A DNA stretch of 64,000 nt from Botrimarina hoheduenensis (GTDB lineage Bacteria > Planctomycetota > Planctomycetia > Pirellulales > Lacipirellulaceae), in assembly GCF_007859815.1 (NCBI RefSeq), contig NZ_SJPH01000004.1:124001-188000 (forward strand), given 5' to 3'. Below, piece by piece: positions 8,959 to 18,537 of this stretch. The number at the start of each line of letters is the position of its first letter. Position 1 is the first letter of the stretch. A model generated the notes under the pieces. The model was not told where the DNA came from and ran no database searches. It saw only the letters and a program-made list of their open reading frames with translations. The translations under genes and the position numbers were made by a program.

Positions 8959-9480
8959 TCATGTCGGTTGGGGCTCACGCGCCGCTCGCACGGCCAGCAA
9001 ACTCTCGCGCAGTCGTATGCGGCCGCGGCTCACCCGTGACAAGACCGTGCCGAGGGGGGCTCCGAGCGTGTCGGCCGCTTCTTGATGGGTTAACTCTCCA
9101 ACAACCACCAGCAGCAAGGCTTCGCGCATCTCTTCAGGAAGTCGCGCGAGGGCGGCCTGCATTTCGTCGGTATAGTCCAGCGCTAGCGGGTCTTCTCCTT
9201 CTACCGGAGTGTCGAGGACGTGATCTCCCGAGACGGTCGGCAGGGTACGTCCGACGCTCCGCCAACGATCTACCGCGCGGCGGCGGAGGATCGATGCCAG
9301 CCAAGCCCGCTCGCTCCGCTGGGTGTCGAACCGTCCGCGGCTCGACCAGGCGCTGCGCAGCGCTTCCTGGACGACCTCCTCGGCGTCGTGCGCGTCGCCC
9401 AACAATCGGTAGGCGAGACGGTACAACGCGGGTCCGTGTCGTTCGACGATCGCGTGAAAATCGGCTCGGTTGAGCGCCAC
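8959..9480 (-). CDS. ECF-type RNA polymerase sigma factor
   Basis: A 173-residue sigma-70 family protein of the extracytoplasmic-function group. Region 2 (about residues 8-75) includes LYRLAYRLLGDAHDAEEVVQ, the core-RNAP-binding and -10 recognition segment. Region 4 (about 108-160) has the helix-turn-helix ELTHQEAADTLGAPLGTVLS for -35 recognition. Regions 1 and 3 are absent, as expected. No zinc-finger anti-sigma gene is adjacent; only a small gene of unknown role follows. A minus-strand terminator-like structure sits about 140 bases upstream of the start. Confidence 0.92.
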   Translation of the reverse strand: MALNRADFHAIVERHGPALYRLAYRLLGDAHDAEEVVQEALRSAWSSRGRFDTQRSERAWLASILRRRAVDRWRSVGRTLPTVSGDHVLDTPVEGEDPLALDYTDEMQAALARLPEEMREALLLVVVGELTHQEAADTLGAPLGTVLSRVSRGRIRLRESLLAVRAAREPQPT

Positions 9481-9618
9481 TCCGGCATGCCCCTACAGTG
9501 GTTCCGGCTAACGACCCGTGCCCGTCTCGACTAGCATCGCGGCAAGGCACATCGATATCGTAACCCGCGGTATTTGACTCTGCTGTTGGATTCGTAAGCT
9601 GAGTCCCGGCCTATTGCG

Positions 9619-9664
9619 AAAAAAGAGAAGCTCCCCCGCTTCTAGCCAGCGCCGACAAGGCGCT
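9619..9664 (-). terminator. Two tandem hairpins with a U-tract, upstream of the sigma factor
   Basis: Read on the minus strand, a 6-bp hairpin (AGCGCC, loop TTGTC, GGCGCT; 9664 to 9648) is followed by a second (AGAAGC, loop GGGGGA, GCTTCT; 9643 to 9626), then C and six Ts (9624 to 9619). This is the layout of an intrinsic terminator. No minus-strand gene ends here, since everything from 9740 to 15087 is on the plus strand. It is therefore either an attenuator in the sigma-factor leader or the end of a very short transcript. Confidence 0.55.
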
Positions 9665-9739
9665 CGGTGCTGCCTAAGATAGAGCTAAATCCCCCTCCCT
9701 GCCCGCACACCGCCTGTGGGAAACGTCTGCAGGTACCGC

Positions 9740-11281
9740 ATGCCCGGTCTAGCCACACGCCCCCGGGGTCGAACAGCGGCCGGCATGCTCAAGCTAGCAG
9801 CGCTCGGAATGGGACTGGTGCTGGTGGTGGGGGCTCAAAAACGGCTCGCGGAACCGAGCACCCAGCAAGCCCTGGGGCGTGTTTTCGGTGCCGCATCGGC
9901 AGCCGATGAGCCGCTCGCGGCGGGCTCGCCACAGGACACACCCGCGATCGACGCCCCCCTCCTCGCAACGATCGACGACAATGCCCCGTTCCGCGCACGC
10001 GAGCAAACCGCCTGGTTTGCGCTCTGGCAAGTCGCGCGCGAAGACACCAGCACGTCTCCGGCTCCGCTCGTTGGATACAGCCAGTTGGTTGCTCAGCCCA
10101 AGGTCTACCGGGCCCGTCGGGTACGGATCCGTGGCGACGTGCGGCGGATCGAGAAAGTTGCGGCAGGCGAAAACTCCCTCGGCATCGAACAACTCTTCCG
10201 CTGCATCGTTCAGGACGCAGGGGGAGGCGTCTGGCCGATCACGGTCTACACGCTCGAAGAGCCCGACGGAGTGGCTCCCCTGCCGTGCGATTTGGACGGC
10301 TGGTTCTTCAAAAAACTTTCGTACGGCTACGAAGGGGGGGTGGGGATCACCCCCGTGGTGATCGCAAAAAACATCACCGGCGCGCGCACGGCCGTTACGC
10401 CATCAGCCCCGCCTCAAGAAGACGCACCGAAGCTCGACTATCTGTCCGCCCCCCCTACCGACTCGCTCGGACGCGACTTGCTGGGCAAGCTGGGGTTTGA
10501 TGTCGCCCAGCTCGAAGTCGTGGTGGATCGCAAGCGATTCACTCCCGCCGAGAGCGATCCCTTCTACGCCATGCTCGCAGCCGCGGGTGCAACGCCCGCC
10601 ACCCAACTGCTACGGTTGGCTGCCATGGGGCGTGATTCTTACGTTCGCCGCTTTGGTACTGCCCCGAACAACGAACCCCGCGCTCGTCAGATCGCCAACG
10701 AGGTTCGGCTCCGCGGAGCCGAGCAGGCTTACTCCGTAGCACCGCTCTTTGAGACCCCGGAAGCACTACGGGGCGAGCTGCTCAGCTTTGATGCGATCGT
10801 CCGCCGGGCCGTGCGGATCGAGGCGAGTGACGCCGCCTCCAGTGCCCACTATTACGAGCTCGAGGCGTTCCCTGCCGACTCGCAGAACCTGCCGCTGGTG
10901 TTCTGCATGCGCGAGCTACCCGCCGGATTCCCCGTTGGCGAATCCTTGCGGCAGCCCGCCCGGCTAGCAGGCTTCTTCTTCAAGCAATGGGCGTATCGGA
11001 CGCGCCGCGTTGCGGGCCCGCGCGACGACCGACGATTCGCACCGTTGCTGATTGGTCGAGCCCCGATCGCCCTCGCGACGCCCGCAGCGGAAGAGTTTCG
11101 GCCGGGTTGGGTGGTGGGACTGGGGGCCCTGACCCTGCTTGCTTTGACGGCAGTGGCCGTCGCCTGGAGCGCACGCAGCGATCGCCGCTACGAGCGTTCC
11201 ACGCTTGCGCGGTTTCGACCATCGAGCAGCGCACTGCCGCCAAAGGAGAATCGCGCAGACTTCAATCAGCCCGCCGATTAA
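9740..11281 (+). CDS. Membrane-anchored protein with two repeated domains
   Basis: About 513 residues. The N-terminus has a hydrophobic signal or anchor (MLKLAALGMGLVLVVGAQ), and near the C-terminus is one membrane helix (GWVVGLGALTLLALTAVAVAW) followed by a short basic tail. Two stretches look like copies of one domain: the first contains DGWFFKKLSYGYEGG then TPVVIAKNI, the second LAGFFFKQWAYRTRR then APLLIGRAPI. Each copy is preceded by a segment like VRIRGDVRRIEKV or VRRAVRIEAS, suggesting an OB- or beta-barrel-like fold. No catalytic motif was recognised. Possible starts are 9716 (GTG), 9740 and 9785; 9740 has an AGG nine bases upstream. Function unknown. Confidence 0.75.
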   Translation: MPGLATRPRGRTAAGMLKLAALGMGLVLVVGAQKRLAEPSTQQALGRVFGAASAADEPLAAGSPQDTPAIDAPLLATIDDNAPFRAREQTAWFALWQVAREDTSTSPAPLVGYSQLVAQPKVYRARRVRIRGDVRRIEKVAAGENSLGIEQLFRCIVQDAGGGVWPITVYTLEEPDGVAPLPCDLDGWFFKKLSYGYEGGVGITPVVIAKNITGARTAVTPSAPPQEDAPKLDYLSAPPTDSLGRDLLGKLGFDVAQLEVVVDRKRFTPAESDPFYAMLAAAGATPATQLLRLAAMGRDSYVRRFGTAPNNEPRARQIANEVRLRGAEQAYSVAPLFETPEALRGELLSFDAIVRRAVRIEASDAASSAHYYELEAFPADSQNLPLVFCMRELPAGFPVGESLRQPARLAGFFFKQWAYRTRRVAGPRDDRRFAPLLIGRAPIALATPAAEEFRPGWVVGLGALTLLALTAVAVAWSARSDRRYERSTLARFRPSSSALPPKENRADFNQPAD

Positions 11282-11344
11282 ACTGCCGTTTCGCGGGCCG
11301 GGCCGGCTTGCGGCCTCCCGCCCTAGCCTTTTCACGGTAGTGTC

Positions 11345-12577
11345 TTGGCTCGCCTTTCCAACGAACCACTCGCTTCGAGATCGATCGCCAACGCCGTGCC
11401 GTCTGCCGCCCCCTCCAACGAAACGGCGTCCGCACGGTCGGGCGAACACCGCAAGCAGGGCTATGGTGTTGATCCGGTCCATAAGTATGGCCTGATGGCA
11501 CCACGCTTCTGGCACGGCATGACTCCCGATGCCTTCTGGAGGCTGGCGCACCGCGGGGGCTATCGATTTTCGGTCCGTGGGGTTGCCACTGCCGCGGCCA
11601 TTACCGGGGTGGGCCTCGGCCATTGGGCGGGCGAAGCCGTTCAGAGCTTGCTGCATCGCAAGCGGATCGAACGGGTGCGGCTCGACCAGGCCCCGCTCTT
11701 TGTGCTGGGGCACTGGCGTTCGGGCACCACGCTGCTGCACGAGTTGCTTATCCGCGATACGCGCAACACCTTTCCGACCACCTACCAGTGCTTTGCCCCC
11801 AAGCACTTTCTCGTCACCGAAGACTGGTTGCCGGGCTTGACGCGGTGGCTGCTGCCCAACAAGCGACCGATGGACAATATGCCCGCCGGTTGGGATCGCC
11901 CGCAAGAAGACGAATTCGCCCTGTGCAGCCTGGGGGTCCCCACTCCGTATATGAGTTGGGCCTTCCCCGATCAGGGCCCCGTTTATCGCGAGTGGCTAAC
12001 GCTCGACGTCTCCGACGAAGATCGGCGACGCTGGGCGGCCGCCCTGCAGCGATTCGTGCACACGGTTGCCTTGCGACGCCAGGGGCGGGTTGTGCTGAAG
12101 TCGCCCCCTCACACCGCGCGCGTGAAGACGCTGCTCGAGATCTTTCCCGAGGCTCGCTTCGTGCATATCGCCCGCGATCCGCTGTCGCTCTTCCCTTCGA
12201 CCGTCCGGCTGTGGAAGAGCCTGTCGGATGTTCAATCGCTCGGCCCCGCACGGCAGCGCTACGATTGGATCGAAGAAGAAGTGCTCGCGAATCTCAACGC
12301 CATGTACAAGGCCTACGAGCGTGACCTGCCGCTGATCCCCGCAGGCAGGCTCGCCGAGCTACGCTACGAAGACCTAATCGCCGATCCACAAGCCCAAATG
12401 CGTAACGTTTACAACACCCTCGACCTCCCCGGTTTCGAGGACGCCGAGCGCGCCATCAACGCGTACTTTGCCGCCCAACGCGAGTACAAAACCAATCGGT
12501 TTGAACTTCCCGCCGAAGTCCAGGAACGGGTCAACCAACGCTGGCAGGGTTACGCCAAGCGCTTCGGCTATCAGTAA
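11345..12577 (+). CDS. Sulfotransferase family protein
   Basis: A 410-residue PAPS-dependent sulfotransferase-like enzyme. The 5'-phosphosulfate loop is FVLGHWRSGTTLLHELL (about residues 119-135), and the 3'-phosphate-binding part is in RFVHIARDPLSLFPSTVR (about 271-288). LKSPPHTARVKTLLEIFPEA between them is characteristic of the Sulfotransfer_3 branch. Sulfated polysaccharides are a known theme in planctomycetes, but the acceptor is not indicated here. No ATG fits the conserved N-terminus; the frame opens at a TTG (11345), and the first 35 residues are Ser/Ala-rich and may not all be translated. The next gene starts four bases after the stop. Confidence 0.85.
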   Translation: MARLSNEPLASRSIANAVPSAAPSNETASARSGEHRKQGYGVDPVHKYGLMAPRFWHGMTPDAFWRLAHRGGYRFSVRGVATAAAITGVGLGHWAGEAVQSLLHRKRIERVRLDQAPLFVLGHWRSGTTLLHELLIRDTRNTFPTTYQCFAPKHFLVTEDWLPGLTRWLLPNKRPMDNMPAGWDRPQEDEFALCSLGVPTPYMSWAFPDQGPVYREWLTLDVSDEDRRRWAAALQRFVHTVALRRQGRVVLKSPPHTARVKTLLEIFPEARFVHIARDPLSLFPSTVRLWKSLSDVQSLGPARQRYDWIEEEVLANLNAMYKAYERDLPLIPAGRLAELRYEDLIADPQAQMRNVYNTLDLPGFEDAERAINAYFAAQREYKTNRFELPAEVQERVNQRWQGYAKRFGYQ

Positions 12578-12581
12578 CGCT

Positions 12582-14228
12582 ATGTGCCGTGACGACACGC
12601 TCTCGATACAGCCGCTAGGCGACGCGGCGTTGATCGTCGCTCCGCGAGGGGACGCGTCAGCAGGTTGGGCTGCTGCGGCACGGGCGGCCTTGCTGGCGAC
12701 ACCGCTCGCGGGGGTAACCGATCTAACGCCGGCGTTCGGCGTGCTAGGCGTGTTCTACGATCCGTCTGCGATTTCAAGCGGTCCCGATGAATCAGCAATG
12801 TCGGTCGTACGAGCTTGGTTGCGCTCGTCGCTCGGCGAGCTCTCGATTGGTGAGACCAACACGGCCCGACAAATCGATATCCCCGTTTGCTACGACGCCG
12901 ACTTCGGCCTCGATCAAGACGCGCTCGCAGCGCACGCACGGCTAACGCGCGCGGAAGTGATCGCCCGACACGCCGCCGGTGATTACGTGGTCGGTGCCAT
13001 CGGCTTCCAACCCGGCTTCGCGTATCTGACCGGCTTGTCGCCCGAATTGCACACACCGCGACGCAGCAGCCCCCGCACCAGGGTGGCGGCCGGATCGGTT
13101 GGCATTGGGGGGGCGTACACCGGCATCTATCCGGCCGAATCGCCCGGTGGCTGGAACCTGATCGGCCGAACCCCCACCGGTCAGTACAACGCGTCAAGCT
13201 CCCCTGACAGTTTGCTGAAGGTCAGCGATCGGGTGCGATTCATTCCGATCAGTGCGGAGAAATACGAGCTGCTTTCGCGGCAGGCCGAACGGACCGCGCC
13301 GCACGCGCCAAACTCCGCTCGACCTGCCCTAGTGCGAATTGTGAGTCCTTGCCCCGGTTTAACGCTGCAAGGGACACCGCAGCAGGGTCAGCAGCACAAC
13401 GGCGTCAGCCCCGGGGGACCGATGGATGCGAGTTCTCAACGCCTCGCGAATCGACTGGTCGGGAATCCGCACGACGCGAAAACGGTGGAGGCCACTCTTA
13501 TCGGCCCCCGCATGGAGGCGTTGCGCGATCTCTCGCTGGGGATTGCCGGAGCCACTCCACTCGGCTTTGGGGGTGCCCGCCGAATCGAGCTGTCCGCCGG
13601 CGGAACGATCGATCTGCGCACGTTGGCCGGCGGAAGCCGCCTCTACGTTGCGACCCCCGGCGGTTTCTCGGCGTTGTCAGGTGACACGCTGTTCGGCATC
13701 AACGAACAACCGCCCGGCTGTCTTCAATCGAATAAGAGCCAGCGCTGGTCGCTGAACTTCTCCGCCTTCGGCATCCGCGACGCCGACGGGACTGTCGCGC
13801 TGCGTGTGCTACGCGGACCGCAAGCGGAACACTTTGCCGCAGGGGCGTGGCGTTGTCTTGTTACCGATGTTTACCGTATCGGCAGCCATTCGGATCGTGC
13901 CGGCATCCGCTGCGAAGGAACCCCGCTACTCTCCGATAACGTTGGGGCCATGCCCTCGCAGCCGGTGTGTCACGGGGCCCTTCAGGTTCCGCCCGATGGC
14001 CAACCGATTATCCTCGGAGCCGATCGATTCACGCTTGGTGGCTATCCGATGATCGCCGCTGTGGTGAGTGCCGATTGGCCGGCGCTCGGTCAACTACGAC
14101 CAGGTGACAGGGTGCGCTTTGTGGAGACCACGCTCGCTGCCGCCGAGCGGGCCCGTCACGCCGCGGAAGCGGAGCTGAACCGGCTCGAAGCAGCGATCGA
14201 CCTGCGTAGGAGCCATGACACTCTCTAG
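12582..14228 (+). CDS. pxpBC: 5-oxoprolinase subunits B and C fused in one protein
   Basis: A 548-residue protein joining two subunits of the ATP-dependent PxpABC 5-oxoprolinase, which opens pyroglutamate to glutamate. Residues 1 to about 230 are PxpB (KipI-like), with GFQPGFAYLTGL and PGGWNLIGRTPTG. From about 245 the PxpC (KipA-like) domain begins, with GLTLQGTPQQGQQHNGVS then GGPMDASSQRLANRLVGN. In most bacteria these are separate genes, though allophanate-hydrolase-type fusions are known. The ATG at 12582 was chosen because it follows the sulfotransferase stop directly. The pxpA partner follows 115 bases downstream. The last 40 residues are a charged helix beyond the usual PxpC end. Confidence 0.87.
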   Translation: MCRDDTLSIQPLGDAALIVAPRGDASAGWAAAARAALLATPLAGVTDLTPAFGVLGVFYDPSAISSGPDESAMSVVRAWLRSSLGELSIGETNTARQIDIPVCYDADFGLDQDALAAHARLTRAEVIARHAAGDYVVGAIGFQPGFAYLTGLSPELHTPRRSSPRTRVAAGSVGIGGAYTGIYPAESPGGWNLIGRTPTGQYNASSSPDSLLKVSDRVRFIPISAEKYELLSRQAERTAPHAPNSARPALVRIVSPCPGLTLQGTPQQGQQHNGVSPGGPMDASSQRLANRLVGNPHDAKTVEATLIGPRMEALRDLSLGIAGATPLGFGGARRIELSAGGTIDLRTLAGGSRLYVATPGGFSALSGDTLFGINEQPPGCLQSNKSQRWSLNFSAFGIRDADGTVALRVLRGPQAEHFAAGAWRCLVTDVYRIGSHSDRAGIRCEGTPLLSDNVGAMPSQPVCHGALQVPPDGQPIILGADRFTLGGYPMIAAVVSADWPALGQLRPGDRVRFVETTLAAAERARHAAEAELNRLEAAIDLRRSHDTL

Positions 14229-14343
14229 TTACTGCGAATCTTCTGCCGTCACTTTCGTTGCCGTTCGTTAGCGGGCACTTGATTCAAACAAGCTCGTTTC
14301 GAAGAGACTTTTTCGAGACTAACCCCGACCAAGTTGCAAGCCG

Positions 14344-15087
14344 ATGCCAACCATCGATCTCAACGCCGACGTCGGAGAGGGCTTCGACGTCGAGGGAGCG
14401 TTGATCCCGCTCGTGACGTCGGCAAGCATCGCCTGTGGAGGACACGCGGGCGACCCGCAAACAATGCGCCGTAGTGTCGCGATTGCACGGGAGCACGGTG
14501 TTGCCATCGGGGCCCACCCGGGCCACGCCGACCCCGAGCACTTCGGACGCCGCGCGCTCGACCTCGATGAGCAACACGCCCACCGACTGGTTCTGGTGCA
14601 AACACGCCGATTGGTCACCATTGCCTCGGAACTCGGCACGCGCGTGCGCTACGTCAAGCTGCACGGGGCTTTGTACCATCAGGCAAATCACCACGACACG
14701 ATCGCGCGGGGAGTTGTTTCCGCGGTCGCGCTCCTGCCGGGGCCCCCCGCCCTGCTCGGCCCGGCGGGGACGCGTCTGCATCACTTCGCGATCAAAGCCG
14801 GCTTGGCTTATTTCCTGGAGGCCTTTGCCGACCGCGTCTACGAAGAAGATGGCTCGCTACGCTCGCGAGCCGAAAAGGGGGCGGTCCTTTCGTCGGCAGC
14901 TCTGGTACGGCAAGCGCTGAGCCTCGCCACGAACCACGGTATCGTCACACCGCTCGGCAACTCGGTACCCATAGCGTGCGACAGCCTGTGCCTGCACGGC
15001 GATACGCCCGATGCCGTCGAGAACGCCCGGGCAGTCCGCGAAGCTTTCGCCACGGCGCGGATCGCGGTTCAGCCGTTCACGGCGTGA
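14344..15087 (+). CDS. pxpA: 5-oxoprolinase subunit A (LamB/YcsF family)
   Basis: A 247-residue cytoplasmic protein of normal family length. Motifs are DLNADVGEGF at the N-terminus, SIACGGHAGDP, GAHPGHAD and YVKLHGALYH, which form the metal/substrate site of the PxpA barrel. With the fused PxpB-PxpC protein just upstream it completes the three-component 5-oxoprolinase. The last 19 bases overlap, tail to tail, the 3' end of prmC on the other strand. Confidence 0.92.
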   Translation: MPTIDLNADVGEGFDVEGALIPLVTSASIACGGHAGDPQTMRRSVAIAREHGVAIGAHPGHADPEHFGRRALDLDEQHAHRLVLVQTRRLVTIASELGTRVRYVKLHGALYHQANHHDTIARGVVSAVALLPGPPALLGPAGTRLHHFAIKAGLAYFLEAFADRVYEEDGSLRSRAEKGAVLSSAALVRQALSLATNHGIVTPLGNSVPIACDSLCLHGDTPDAVENARAVREAFATARIAVQPFTA

Positions 15088-15944
15088 ACCACCCGGGGTA
15101 GGCCGGCGAGGTCTTTGTAGACCTCACGCAACGAGAGTCCAGGGGCCTGGCCAACGAGCGTTTCGACGCGTTGCGCAATCGACGGGCCGATCTCGAAGAG
15201 CAGTTCCCCCCCGTCGGCAAGCCGCTGGGGTGCCTCGGCGAGCAGTCGCTCGATGACCGTGGTCCCCTCCGGCCCTCCGTCCAGGGCGAGGTGGGGCTCG
15301 TGATCGCGGACCGTTTCGTCCAGGTTCATCAGCTCGTTGGTGGTCACATACGGCGGGTTGCTGAGGATCAGATCGAACCGCCGCGACGCCTTCACACGCG
15401 AGAACAGATCGCTCTCGATGGGGGCCACGCGTTCCGCAACACCATGCGTTTCCGCGTTGCGTTTGGCCAGCGCAACGGCTTGCGGGTTCATGTCGAGCGC
15501 GACGATCCGTGCGGCGGGGGCGTGCTTGGCGATCGCGATCGCGATCGCACCGGTCCCCGTCCCCACGTCCACCAAGAGCGGTGCCTCATCGGCTCGCTGC
15601 TTCAGTCGATCCAGCGCGGTGACCACCAACAGTTCGGTCTCGGGGCGGGGGATCAGCACGCCCGCTTCGACCGCTAACTCGATCGAGTAGAACTCGCGCC
15701 GACCCACGAGGTAGGCGACCGGCGCGCCGTCGGCTCGTTGCTTTACAAGCGCTTTGAAAGCGGTGCGAACCGGCTCCGCCGGAACCTCGTCGAAGCGGGT
15801 GTAGAGCTCGATCCGCTTGCACGCTAAAGACTGCGCCAACAGCACCTCGGCGTCGAGCCGCGGCGACTCGTTGCCGTGCTGCTTGAAGAAGTCGGTCGTC
15901 CAGTTCAGCAGCCGGAGCACTGACCAGGGCGTGGTATCAGGCAT
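15069..15944 (-). CDS. prmC: Peptide chain release factor N5-glutamine methyltransferase
   Basis: PrmC (HemK) methylates the Gln of the GGQ motif in release factors, using SAM. The 291-residue product has an N-terminal helical domain (LRLLNWTTDFFKQHGNESPR), then a Rossmann-fold methyltransferase with motif I DVGTGTGAIAIAIAKH and the catalytic NPPY motif (ILSNPPYVT). It is directly downstream of prfA, its substrate gene, the usual arrangement. The ATG at 15944 is preferred to an upstream in-frame TTG at 15983. Confidence 0.93.
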   Translation of the reverse strand: MPDTTPWSVLRLLNWTTDFFKQHGNESPRLDAEVLLAQSLACKRIELYTRFDEVPAEPVRTAFKALVKQRADGAPVAYLVGRREFYSIELAVEAGVLIPRPETELLVVTALDRLKQRADEAPLLVDVGTGTGAIAIAIAKHAPAARIVALDMNPQAVALAKRNAETHGVAERVAPIESDLFSRVKASRRFDLILSNPPYVTTNELMNLDETVRDHEPHLALDGGPEGTTVIERLLAEAPQRLADGGELLFEIGPSIAQRVETLVGQAPGLSLREVYKDLAGLPRVVHAVNG

Positions 15945-15998
15945 CGGAGCCCCCGCATCGACGAGCGCGCGGGCTAAAGGCAACGCGGGGTACGCCCA

Positions 15999-17072
15999 TC
16001 AATCCAGCCCCCCCATTGCATCGCGCACCGATTGCCGATCGTGGTCGATCAAAGCGTCCGTGACGGGCTGGAGATCGCCGGCGATGATCTGATCGAGCTT
16101 GTAGAGCGTCAGCCCGATCCGGTGGTCGGTCAGGCGATTCTCGGGAAAGTTGTAGGTGCGGATCCGCATGCTGCGATCCCCCGACCCCACCAACCCGCGA
16201 CGATGATCGGCCCGTTTCTGCAGCTCGATCTGCTGGAAATAGTCATAGACACGTGACTTGAGCACCCGCAGCGCCTTGGTGAGATTCTTGTGCTGCGACT
16301 TCTCATCCTGGCACTGCACAACGATGCCGGTCTCGTAGTGAGTGAGTCGGATCGCGGACTCGGTCTTGTTGACGTGTTGTCCGCCGGGTCCCGAAGCGTT
16401 GAACTTGTCGATCCGATAATCGTCGGGCTCAAGCACCACCTCGACGTCCTCGGGTTCGGCCATCACCGCGACGGTCGCCGCCGAGGTGTGGATGCGGCCT
16501 TGCGTTTCGGTCTTGGGAACGCGCTGCACGCGATGCCCTCCCGACTCGTACTGCAACTCGCGGAAGGCACCGTCCCCTTCCACTCCGAGCGAGATCTCTT
16601 TGAAGCCACCCAACTCCGTGGGGCTCGCGTCTATCAGTTCGAGCTTCCAGCGCTTGGTCTCGAAGTGGCGCTTGTACATTTCGTACAGGTCGCGGGCGAA
16701 GAGCGCCGCTTCGTCACCGCCCGTCCCGGCACGGATTTCCATGATGCATCGGGCACGGTTGGCGTCTTCGCCGCCCAGGGTCATGGTGAGCAGTTCGTCC
16801 CACGCCGCCTCGCGATCGTTAATCAGACCGACTAACTCGGCCTCGGCCAGTTCGCGCATCTCCTCGTCGTCACCGCCGAGCAGCTCACGTGTTTCGGCGA
16901 TCTGGACGGTGAGTTGCTTGAACCCCCGATAACGGCCGGCCAGCCGCGCTAGCGATCCGTGCTCGCGAGCAGTGGCTGACAGCCGACTCGAGTCGGAGAG
17001 CACCACCGGATCGATCAGATCACGCTCGAGCTGCTCGAAACGAGCGAGCTTAGATTCGAGAAGATCACGCAT
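15999..17072 (-). CDS. prfA: Peptide chain release factor 1
   Basis: RF1 of 357 residues, which terminates translation at UAA and UAG. Domain 2 carries the codon-recognition tripeptide region in [19 protein letters not shown] (P-x-T type, so RF1 rather than RF2, which has SPF). Domain 3 has the catalytic GGQ in [19 protein letters not shown]. Length and domain order are normal. It lies upstream of prmC and downstream of rpmE, the common rpmE-prfA-prmC order. Confidence 0.96.
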   Translation of the reverse strand: MRDLLESKLARFEQLERDLIDPVVLSDSSRLSATAREHGSLARLAGRYRGFKQLTVQIAETRELLGGDDEEMRELAEAELVGLINDREAAWDELLTMTLGGEDANRARCIMEIRAGTGGDEAALFARDLYEMYKRHFETKRWKLELIDASPTELGGFKEISLGVEGDGAFRELQYESGGHRVQRVPKTETQGRIHTSAATVAVMAEPEDVEVVLEPDDYRIDKFNASGPGGQHVNKTESAIRLTHYETGIVVQCQDEKSQHKNLTKALRVLKSRVYDYFQQIELQKRADHRRGLVGSGDRSMRIRTYNFPENRLTDHRIGLTLYKLDQIIAGDLQPVTDALIDHDRQSVRDAMGGLD

Positions 17073-17183
17073 GAACTAACGCCGGACGCAGGGAAACGAG
17101 GTGCCGAACCAAGAGCGGGCCGTGGCGGCGTCGCTACAGGGCATTCCCGTTGTACCTCCGGCGGCTCCTCCGTGACGCGTGGG

Positions 17184-17408
17184 TCACTTCTTCTTGAGGC
17201 TCGCGTAACCCGCTGCCGAGAACTTCTTCTTGAACTTGTCGATCCGGCCCGCGGTGTCAACGAACTTGACCTTACCCGAGTAGAACGGGTGGCAAACGTT
17301 GCAGATGTCCACACGCAAGTCAGGCACCGTGCTGCGCGTGACAAACGTGTTGCCACAACCACAGTGAACGCTGGTTTCGTGGTACTTCGGGTGGATGTCG
17401 GCTTGCAT
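17184..17408 (-). CDS. rpmE: Ribosomal protein bL31, zinc-binding form
   Basis: A 74-residue large-subunit ribosomal protein. The four cysteines of the zinc-binding (C+) form are present, in HCGCGNTF and [26 protein letters not shown] and the Lys-rich end are typical. The ATG at 17408 gives [11 protein letters not shown], the expected N-terminus. First gene of the rpmE-prfA-prmC group. In many bacteria a cysteine-free L31 paralogue replaces this form under zinc starvation; none was seen here. Confidence 0.95.
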   Translation of the reverse strand: MQADIHPKYHETSVHCGCGNTFVTRSTVPDLRVDICNVCHPFYSGKVKFVDTAGRIDKFKKKFSAAGYASLKKK

Positions 17409-17527
17409 CGCGGGGATCCTCAGGGCCGGGTGGCCGCCAGTGGGGGCCCGGGCTGACGAAGGAAAGTTACGGAGAGAACGGGTACTTGGCTTGAAGCTCC
17501 GTATCGTACGCCCCCTGGGGCCCCGGC

Positions 17528-18517
17528 TCAAGGCCCGGCACCAGTCCCTTCAGGGGGGGCTCCTCCCGGGCCGAACGGACGCCGTTCGATCAGCACCGCG
17601 TCGATCAGCAGCTGGGCCGCGTGGTACAGAATCATCGGCAGAATCGCCAATGCGGCTGCAAGCGGAGCCGCAGAAGCGGTCAGACCGATCGCCAGGTCGA
17701 TCCCCACGGCCAGCGTTTTTTGGCTCCCGCCGAGGGCCGCTGCCAAGGCTTCGGCACGCTCTCCCCCCAGAGCCCGGCAGCATCGCCAGGCGGTCGCAAA
17801 CAGCAGCAGATGCAGTCCCACCGAGGCTGCTAGCAGCGCCACGACACTCGTCATCGAGAGCCCCTTTCCGGCTATCGCCAGGAGTCCGCCGCAGCGGACG
17901 GCCCCCATCAGCACCAGGCTCAGCAGCCCGACCTGGGCCAACGCCCCGAGGACCGCCCGCTGGCGATCCAGACGCTCGCGAAGCGGCCTCGCACGCCGGA
18001 GAAGCTGGCCGAGCGCAATCGGAGCCACCACGATCGTTGCCAGCCGGACCACCAGCCGCCAGCCACCGGTGTCCACATCGCTGCCTAAGAGCAGATAGGC
18101 CCACGCGGGGATCGTCAGAAAGCAAGCCGCGTTGGTCGCCACCGTGATCGCCAGCGCGACGGCGTCGTTGCCGTGGCCACGCCGTGTCCAGACCGCGGCC
18201 GAAGCGAGCGTGGAAGGCGCGAGCGCGGCGATCACCAACCCCAGCCCCAAGCCTTCCGCTCCCAGCAGCGGCGTAATGGCCCAGGCCAGCGGGGGAGCAA
18301 TCACCGCGTTGGTCGCAAAGCCGATGCCCGCCGCGAGCAGTGCCCCCGGACGGCGCAGGTTGGCCGCCAGGTCAATCGAAGCGGACATCGCCAGCACGAC
18401 TGCGGCGACAATCGCCCCCCGCGGTGCGGTGTTCACAACGCTCTCGAACGTCGCGTGGCCGAGCGCTCCCCCCAGCAGCACTCCCCCTAGCGCAACGAGG
18501 AACCAATGCCGCCGCAT
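17528..18517 (-). CDS. Bile acid:sodium symporter (BASS)-like membrane transporter
   Basis: A 329-residue polytopic membrane protein with about nine or ten hydrophobic segments and almost no loops. The stretch [21 protein letters not shown] followed by [20 protein letters not shown] matches the BASS/arsenite-exporter-like fold, where a Thr-Asn pair and unwound helices form the substrate and sodium site. The substrate cannot be deduced. The ATG at 18517 places a membrane helix near the N-terminus. The gene starts 20 bases after the upstream lipoprotein gene and may be co-transcribed with it. Confidence 0.75.
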   Translation of the reverse strand: MRRHWFLVALGGVLLGGALGHATFESVVNTAPRGAIVAAVVLAMSASIDLAANLRRPGALLAAGIGFATNAVIAPPLAWAITPLLGAEGLGLGLVIAALAPSTLASAAVWTRRGHGNDAVALAITVATNAACFLTIPAWAYLLLGSDVDTGGWRLVVRLATIVVAPIALGQLLRRARPLRERLDRQRAVLGALAQVGLLSLVLMGAVRCGGLLAIAGKGLSMTSVVALLAASVGLHLLLFATAWRCCRALGGERAEALAAALGGSQKTLAVGIDLAIGLTASAAPLAAALAILPMILYHAAQLLIDAVLIERRPFGPGGAPPEGTGAGP

Positions 18518-18537
18518 TAGCGCTACGCCGGCACCGC

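Noticed and set aside
10964..11905. Minus-strand open frame across the end of the duplicated protein and the start of the sulfotransferase
   Set aside because: It covers coding sequence of two well-supported plus-strand genes and has Arg/Gly-rich, motif-free composition.
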